Shown: one piece after another, positions 5,910 to 11,011 of the stretch | Numbering within the stretch: the first letter of the stretch is position 1 | How the letters are laid out: every line of letters begins with the position of its first letter | Assembly: GCA_035527255.1 (NCBI GenBank) | Contig: DATLAW010000165.1 | Coordinates: forward strand, 1-11,011 | Reading direction: 5' to 3' | Source: Thermohalobaculum sp035527255 | GTDB lineage: Bacteria > Pseudomonadota > Alphaproteobacteria > Rhodobacterales > Rhodobacteraceae | DNA length: 11,011 bases | Program-made: the position numbers and the translations under genes | The notes under the pieces: generated by a model | What the model was told of the DNA's origin: nothing | Database searches by the model: none | The model's input: only the letters and a program-made list of their open reading frames with translations

Positions 5910-6530
5910 ATGGACAAGTTCACCACTATAACCGCCGTTGCGGCGCCGCTGCCGATGATCAATGTCGATACCGACATGATCATCCCGAAGCAGTTTCTGA
6001 AGACCATCAAACGCTCGGGTCTTGGCAAGGATCTGTTCAACGAGATGCGCTATCTCGACGACGGCAGCGAGAATCCGGACTTCGTGCTGAACAAGCCCGC
6101 CTACCGCAAGGCGCAGATCCTGGTTTCGGGCGAGAATTTCGGCTGTGGCTCCAGCCGCGAGCATGCGCCCTGGGCGATTCAGGATTTCGGCATCCGCTGC
6201 ATCATCGCGCCGTCGTTTGCCGATATCTTCTACAATAACTCGTTCAAGAACGGCATTCTGCCGATCGTGCTGCCGGCGGAGGATGTCGAGAAACTGATGG
6301 ACGACGCCGAGCGTGGCTCCAATGCTATCGTGACCATCGATCTGGAGAGCCAGACCATCACCGGCCCGGACGGCGGTGAGATCAGGTTCGAGTTGGACCC
6401 GTTCAAGAAGCACTGCCTGCTCAATGGCCTCGACGAGATCGGGCTGAGCATGGAGAAAGAACAGTCGATCACCGATTTCGAGGCCAAGCGCCGCGTCGCG
6501 ACGCCTTGGCTGGATACGTCAGCGGGGTGA
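5910..6530 (+). CDS. leuD: 3-isopropylmalate dehydratase small subunit
   Basis: LeuD is the swivelling-domain subunit that completes the isopropylmalate isomerase active site with LeuC. The 206-residue product (E. coli 201) shows NVDTDMIIPKQFLK (18-31), the GENFGCGSSREHA substrate loop (74-86), PSFADIFYNNSFKNG (101-115) and HCLLNGLDEIGLS (168-180), all family hallmarks. An AAGGAG element nine bases upstream fixes the ATG, and a moderate promoter candidate lies 43 bases before it. The stop TGA overlaps the GTG of the following EEP-family gene (GTGA, 6527-6530), implying coupled translation. Unusually, leuC is 2 kb upstream behind an antisense gene. leuB does not follow within the window. Confidence 0.97.
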   Translation: MDKFTTITAVAAPLPMINVDTDMIIPKQFLKTIKRSGLGKDLFNEMRYLDDGSENPDFVLNKPAYRKAQILVSGENFGCGSSREHAPWAIQDFGIRCIIAPSFADIFYNNSFKNGILPIVLPAEDVEKLMDDAERGSNAIVTIDLESQTITGPDGGEIRFELDPFKKHCLLNGLDEIGLSMEKEQSITDFEAKRRVATPWLDTSAG

Positions 6531-7744
6531 AAACGCTCCGGGCGCTGGCGGTTGGCCTGACCCTCGCGGGTCCGGCTGGCGCGGCCGAGCCCTGGCTGGA
6601 TCGGGCGCCTAATACTGTCCGCATTGCTACCTTCAACGCCGGGCTGGTTCGCAAGGGCGCCGGCATGCTGGTGCACGAGATGGGCGCCGGCGGCAAGGCT
6701 GGCAAAAGCGGCCAGATTGACGCGGTAGCCGAGATCATCCTGCGGGTTCGCCCCGATATCCTGCTGCTGAACAAATTTGACGCTGACCCGTCGCACCGGG
6801 CGCTGACCGGATTTGCCGAGCGGTTGCGGGCCGGGGTGGCCGGGCTGAAAGGGCTGGACTACGCTTTCCTCTATCAGGGACCGGTCAACACCGGCATACC
6901 CTCGGGCCACGACCTCGACGGCGATGGCCAGAAGCGCGGCCCGCGCGACGCCTTTGGCTACGGGCGATTTCCGGGACAATACGGCATGGCGCTGATCAGC
7001 CGCTATCCGATCGACTATGACCGGCTGCGCAGCTTCCAGCAGTTCCTGTGGGCCGATATGCCCGGTGCCGAGCGGCCGATGAACCCGGACGGCACGTTTT
7101 TCCACCCCGACGAGATTTGGCGCGACCTGCGCCTTAGCGCCCTCAGCCAATGGGATGTGCCGGTCGCCCTGCCGGGGGGCCGGGTCCTGCACGTCCTCGC
7201 CAGCCACCCGACACCGCCGATTTTTGATGGGCCGGAGGATTTCAACAGGCGGCGCAATTCCGACGAGATCCGGTTGACCCTGGGCCTGATCGACGGTGCT
7301 GTGTGGTTGAAGGATGATCGTGGGCAGGGCGGCGGGCTTGGTTCGCGTGACCTGTTCGTGGTCGTGGGCGATCTCAATGCCGACCCTTTCGACGGCGATA
7401 CCGGGGGCAAGGCGGTAGCAACGCTTCTCGCCAACCCGCGCCTTCAGGACCCGATGCCCACCAGCGCCGGTGCTGTCGAGGCGGCGCTGTCCGGCGGCGC
7501 CAACACCACCCATCGCGGCCCAGCGGCGCTGGACACCGCCGATTGGCGCGACGATCCCGGCCCTGGCAACCTGCGGGTGGATTATGTGCTGCCCTCGGTC
7601 GGTCTGGAGATCACCGGTTCCAGCGTGTTCTGGCCCGAAGCAGACAGCCCGCTGGCCCGCCTGATCGCCGCAGGAGAATTCAGGGGGCGTAGGCCTGCAA
7701 CCTCGGATCACCGGTTGGTCTGGGTCGATGTGGCGTTGCCATAG
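6527..7744 (+). CDS. Secreted endonuclease/exonuclease/phosphatase-fold protein, catalytic Glu apparently replaced
   Basis: The 405-residue product begins with a signal peptide (MKTLRALAVGLTLAGPAGAA, cleavage probably after AGAA), so it should act in the periplasm or outside. Mature motifs follow the EEP (DNase I-like) fold: RIATFNAGL (32-40, Asn37), ASHPTPP (225-231), GDLNADPFDGD (281-291), RVDYVLP (350-356) and SDHRLV (393-398). The metal-binding Glu expected after RPDILLLN is Lys83 (AAA at 6773-6775), which should weaken or abolish standard metal-dependent catalysis unless another residue substitutes. A TTG at 6506 could extend the frame by 7 codons, but GTG 6527 places the signal peptide correctly and overlaps the leuD TGA. 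Alphaproteobacteria often carry such a gene after leuD. The substrate is unknown: nucleic acid, phospholipid or phosphosugar are all possible. Confidence 0.88.
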   Translation: MKTLRALAVGLTLAGPAGAAEPWLDRAPNTVRIATFNAGLVRKGAGMLVHEMGAGGKAGKSGQIDAVAEIILRVRPDILLLNKFDADPSHRALTGFAERLRAGVAGLKGLDYAFLYQGPVNTGIPSGHDLDGDGQKRGPRDAFGYGRFPGQYGMALISRYPIDYDRLRSFQQFLWADMPGAERPMNPDGTFFHPDEIWRDLRLSALSQWDVPVALPGGRVLHVLASHPTPPIFDGPEDFNRRRNSDEIRLTLGLIDGAVWLKDDRGQGGGLGSRDLFVVVGDLNADPFDGDTGGKAVATLLANPRLQDPMPTSAGAVEAALSGGANTTHRGPAALDTADWRDDPGPGNLRVDYVLPSVGLEITGSSVFWPEADSPLARLIAAGEFRGRRPATSDHRLVWVDVALP

Positions 7745-7856
7745 GTGCAAGTTTCCCTACTTCCCCGGGCTTGAGCCGGGGCCTCGACCATCTGCATGCC
7801 GCGGCTCGAGGCCGGGGAAATAGGGATAGGAGAAATCGCGCCATGACAATGCGCTG
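7745..7856. repeat. Long imperfect palindrome between convergent genes (REP-like or bidirectional terminator)
   Basis: Outer arms 7754-7768 and 7812-7826 pair at 14 of 15 positions. Inside, GGCCTCGA (7780-7787) and TCGAGGCC (7806-7813) pair perfectly over 8 bp. An alternative small hairpin, CCCCGG (7763-7768) with CCGGGG (7776-7781), is also possible. The 'CCCCGGGCTTGAGCCGGGG' style resembles dispersed intergenic palindromes seen in many GC-rich alphaproteobacteria. It sits between the stops of the EEP gene and the moeB-like gene and could end both transcripts, although no T-run follows. Whether it is repeated elsewhere cannot be seen here. Confidence 0.6.
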
Positions 7857-8611
7857 CTAAATCGCTCCGCAAGCCAGACAACCAGCCCGCTTCGCCAGTT
7901 TGATCACTCGCGTCTCCGCCTGCATCGCGTCATAAAGCATCAGCCGCCCGTCGAGTACGGCCCCGGTCTGGGTGATCAGCTTTACCGCCTCGACCGCCTG
8001 CATGGCGCCGACGACGCCTGCCATGGCGCCCAGCACTCCGGCCTCGGCGCAGGCCGGAACCAGCCCGGGCGCCGGAGTGTCCGGGAAGATGCATTCGTAG
8101 CACGGACCGCCCGCCCACGGCCGGAAGACGCTGATCTGCCCCTCCCAGCGGCCAATGGCGGCAAAGACCAGCGGCTTTCGTAGCCGCGCCGCCACCCGGT
8201 TGACCATGTAGCGGGTGGCGAAGTTGTCGGATCCGTCGATCACCAGATTATAGGCGCCGATGATCTCGTCGGCATTGGCCTCGGTCAGCCGCACCGCATG
8301 GGGAACAAAAACCACATGCGGATTGATCCGGGCTACCGCGCGGGCGGCGCTCTCGACCTTCGGCTGGTCGATCTCGTCGGTTGCATGCAACACCTGACGC
8401 TGAAGGTTCGACAGCGCCACCGTGTCATCATCGACCACCCCCAGGGTACCGACCCCGGCCGCCGCCAGATAGAGGATCGCCGGCGAGCCCAAGCCCCCGG
8501 CCCCAATCACCAGAACCCGCGCCGCCTTCAGCCGCTGCTGCCCCGGCCCACCGATCTCGTGCAACACGATGTGGCGGGCGTAGCGCTCGAGCTCCGCGGG
8601 TGAGAATGCCA

Positions 8612-8612
<1 letters not shown>
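7857..8612 (-). CDS. MoeB/ThiF/HesA family sulfur-carrier adenylyltransferase
   Basis: E1-like enzymes of this family adenylate the C-terminal Gly-Gly of a small sulfur carrier (MoaD, ThiS or similar) using ATP. The 251-residue product has ERYARHIVL (9-17, Arg13 helix), the nucleotide loop GAGGLGSP (37-44), SNLQRQ (68-73), Lys85, and DGSDN (126-130, Asp129). Structural zinc ligands are Cys171/Cys174 (CYEC) and Cys245/Cys248 (CLAC), and a Cys188 sits in the ACAEAGVLG crossover loop. There is no C-terminal rhodanese domain. The start ATG 8612 shares one base with the cysK stop (TGATG); a GTG at 8615 would add one residue. Placement behind cysK links it to sulfur metabolism. MoeB and ThiF cannot be told apart by sequence alone; MoeB is slightly favoured by length and the CGAI end. 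Confidence 0.9.
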
Positions 8613-9565
<953 letters not shown>

Positions 9566-9582
9566 GCCGCGACCCCCGTTGG

Positions 9583-10035
9583 TCAGATATTAAAGTCCGG
9601 TTTCAGCCTGGCGCCATGGGCGATATCCAGCTTGCGGGCGCGGCGGCACAGGTCTTCCATGGTGATCACGTCGAGACGGGTCAGAATCGCGTCGCGGGTT
9701 TCAGTCCACAGCGGCGCCACCACCTGGACGCCAAGTTCGGCCTCGCTGATAGGCTCGCTGTCGACATCGGCATCGAGCTGGTCGACGATGCGGACAACGT
9801 CGCCCGCGGTGATCCGGCGGCGCTCGCGGGCCAGCGTATAGCCGCCCTTTGGCCCGCGCACCCCCTTGAGGACGCCGTGGTGGACCAGTTGCTGCATCAC
9901 CTGTTCCAGATAGCGTTGCGGGATGCCCTGGCGCGCGGTTATGTCCTTGGACTGCACCGGATCGGGGCGCGCGTTGTAGGCAACGTCCAGCACTGCCTCC
10001 AGCGCCAGCATGGTCTTGCGCGATAGTCTCAGCAT
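9583..10035 (-). CDS. Rrf2-family transcriptional regulator, lacking Fe-S cysteines
   Basis: The 150-residue protein has an N-terminal winged helix: MLRLSRKTMLALEAV opens the first helix, residues about 29-50 form the helix-turn-helix (DITARQGIPQRYLEQVMQQL), and GVRGPKGGY (58-66) is the Rrf2 wing. A dimerisation helix follows near 108-134. The only cysteine is Cys130 in MEDLCRRA, so the three-Cys cluster site of IscR or NsrR is absent and it is not an Fe-S sensor of that type. This makes it closer in kind to CymR, a cysteine-metabolism repressor. Its position, 17 bases before cysK, supports control of sulfur assimilation. An AGGGAG element (10039-10044) lies only 3 bases from the ATG. A CCGGT-TT-ACCGG repeat just upstream could be an autoregulatory operator. 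Confidence 0.9.
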   Translation of the reverse strand: MLRLSRKTMLALEAVLDVAYNARPDPVQSKDITARQGIPQRYLEQVMQQLVHHGVLKGVRGPKGGYTLARERRRITAGDVVRIVDQLDADVDSEPISEAELGVQVVAPLWTETRDAILTRLDVITMEDLCRRARKLDIAHGARLKPDFNI

Positions 10036-10046
10036 CGTCTCCCTTT

Positions 10047-10058
10047 CCGGTTTACCGG
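10047..10058. promoter_or_regulatory. Inverted repeat upstream of rrf2, candidate operator
   Basis: CCGGT (10047-10051) and ACCGG (10054-10058) are perfect inverted copies around TT, centred about 17 bases before the rrf2 ATG in the short dut–rrf2 gap. Rrf2 regulators commonly bind palindromes in their own promoters. The arms are short and GC-rich, so chance is possible. Confidence 0.25.
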
Positions 10059-10073
10059 TTGGTCTTCTTGTTA

Positions 10074-10544
10074 TTAGCGTGTCCCAGTCGAGCCGAAGCC
10101 TCCGGCGCCGCGAGCCGTTGGTGGCAGCGTATCGGCCTGCACCAGACTGGCCTGCACGACCGAAGCGATCACCATCTGGGCGATGCGTTCGCCATGGCGG
10201 ATGGTGAAGGTCTCGGCCCCGAGATTGATCAGCAGCACCATCACCTCGCCCCGATAGTCGGAATCGACTGTTCCCGGAGTATTCAACTGGGTGATCCCAT
10301 GCCGCGCTGCCAGACCCGAGCGTGGCCGGACCTGGCCCTCGAAGCCGGGCGGAATCGCCATCGACAGCCCGGTCGGCACCAGTACCCGGCTAAGGCTCGC
10401 GAGTTTGATCCCCGAGATGCGCTCGCCCGGATGCAGCGAGGCGCGCAGATCCATTCCCGCCGCGCCGGCCGTCTCGTAGGCCGGCAGGGGCAGTGTCGGA
10501 TCAAAGTGATCGAGTGGCATGACGGTGATTTCGGGAACACTCAC
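10074..10544 (-). CDS. dut: dUTP diphosphatase (dUTPase)
   Basis: Dut hydrolyses dUTP to dUMP and pyrophosphate, keeping uracil out of DNA and feeding dTMP synthesis. The 156-residue product carries all five trimeric-dUTPase motifs: AGMDLRA (29-35), RPRSGLA (73-79), NTPGTVDSDYRGE (88-100, catalytic Asp94), GERIAQMV (118-125) and the C-terminal P-loop-like RGAGGFGSTG (145-154). The length is close to E. coli Dut (151). The frame is open further upstream, but GTG 10544 overlaps the coaBC TGA as GTGA, and its product (MSVPEITV...) has the right N-terminal size, so it is chosen. Coupling to coaBC is typical: dut follows dfp/coaBC in many bacteria. rrf2 begins 38 bases after its stop on the same strand. 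Confidence 0.96.
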   Translation of the reverse strand: MSVPEITVMPLDHFDPTLPLPAYETAGAAGMDLRASLHPGERISGIKLASLSRVLVPTGLSMAIPPGFEGQVRPRSGLAARHGITQLNTPGTVDSDYRGEVMVLLINLGAETFTIRHGERIAQMVIASVVQASLVQADTLPPTARGAGGFGSTGTR

Positions 10545-11011
10545 GCCACACCCTCGTGATCCAGCACGTCGGCAATTCGATCCGCCAGCTTGCGCGCAAC
10601 CTCGGCTTTCGATGCGCGCGGCCATGCCTCGGCACCTTCCGCAGTTACCAGGGTCACGGCATTCTCGGTGCCGCCCATGATGCCGGTCTCCGGGCGCACG
10701 TCGTTGGCGACGATCCAGTCGCAGCCCTTGGCCGCGCGCTTGGCGGTGGCGTTGGCGACCACGTCGTCGGTTTCGGCGGCGAAGCCCACAACCAATGCCG
10801 GGCGCTTTCCGGGAGCAAGCTGCGCGACGGATTTCAGAATGTCCGGGTTCTCGGTTATCTCCAGCGCCGGGCTCTTTCCGGAGCCGTCCTTCTTGATCTT
10901 CGAGCCGGAGGCATTGACCACCCGCCAGTCGGCAACAGCAGCGGCGAATACCGCGCCGTCGGCGGGCAAGGCGCTTTGCACCGCCGCCAGCATCTCGCGC
11001 GCCGTGCAGAC
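10541..11011 (-). CDS. coaBC: Bifunctional phosphopantothenoylcysteine decarboxylase/synthetase CoaBC, C-terminal part (partial)
   Basis: The last 156 codons are present; the gene starts beyond the right edge of the window. This region is the CoaB half, which joins 4'-phosphopantothenate and cysteine using CTP in coenzyme A synthesis. Visible signatures are TAREML near the cut edge, AAVADWRV, SGSKIKK (the Lys-rich nucleotide segment), ITENPDIL, the GFAAETDD motif, and CDWIVANDV with a following G-M-G-T-EN stretch typical of the family. The CoaC decarboxylase half is not in view, so bifunctionality is assumed from the family norm. Its TGA overlaps the dut GTG by three bases within GTGA. Because CoaB consumes cysteine, the nearby cysK is metabolically consistent, though adjacency could be incidental. 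Confidence 0.93.
   Translation of the reverse strand, partial: VCTAREMLAAVQSALPADGAVFAAAVADWRVVNASGSKIKKDGSGKSPALEITENPDILKSVAQLAPGKRPALVVGFAAETDDVVANATAKRAAKGCDWIVANDVRPETGIMGGTENAVTLVTAEGAEAWPRASKAEVARKLADRIADVLDHEGVA

Noticed and set aside
6230..7750. 506-codon minus-strand open frame opposite leuD and the EEP gene
   Set aside because: It spans two well-supported plus-strand genes and their junction; its translation is low-complexity and resembles no protein family.
10545..10625. 27-codon N-terminal extension of dut
   Set aside because: It overlaps the coaBC coding end; GTG 10544 in a GTGA overlap gives the normal dUTPase length.

Overview
This window looks like an ordinary chromosomal segment of a GC-rich alphaproteobacterium. 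The Nfu–TsaB–RimI order after a universal stress protein, the DUF3303 protein, the EEP-fold protein behind leuD and the CoaBC–Dut pair all suggest Rhodobacterales or a close relative. That placement is inferred from protein character and gene order; there is no rRNA or other marker here. Most genes are very GC-rich (44 of 60 bases in one leuC line, 3601-3660). One gene is strikingly different (23 of 60 bases in 4021-4080).

Layout. Left block (1-2240): the tail of a universal stress protein (+) converges on a small DUF3303 gene (-). A 109-base divergent gap with an Irr/ICE-like palindrome leads into nfu, tsaB and rimI (+). These serve Fe-S cluster delivery, t6A tRNA modification and N-terminal protein acetylation. 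Middle block (2241-7744): leuC and leuD encode the two subunits of isopropylmalate isomerase (leucine biosynthesis). They are about 2 kb apart, separated by an AT-rich orphan gene (+) and an MFS transporter (-). leuD is translationally coupled to a secreted endonuclease/exonuclease/phosphatase-fold protein that appears to lack its metal-binding Glu. Right block (7857-11011, all -): in transcription order coaBC (partial), dut, an Rrf2-family regulator, cysK and moeB/thiF-like. The genes are tightly spaced or overlapping and join CoA and dUTP metabolism to cysteine synthesis and sulfur-carrier activation. A long imperfect palindrome lies between the convergent EEP and moeB-like genes.

Most of the window is housekeeping. 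The best candidate for something undescribed is the AT-rich 210-codon gene at 3857-4489. It is unrecognised, compositionally foreign, and sits where leuC and leuD would normally be close together. Secondary points are the Glu-to-Lys change in the EEP protein, the Rrf2–CysK pairing (recalling CymR–CysK of Firmicutes), the cysK–moeB overlap and several palindromes near starts. I saw no tRNA, rRNA, CRISPR array, insertion sequence or origin.
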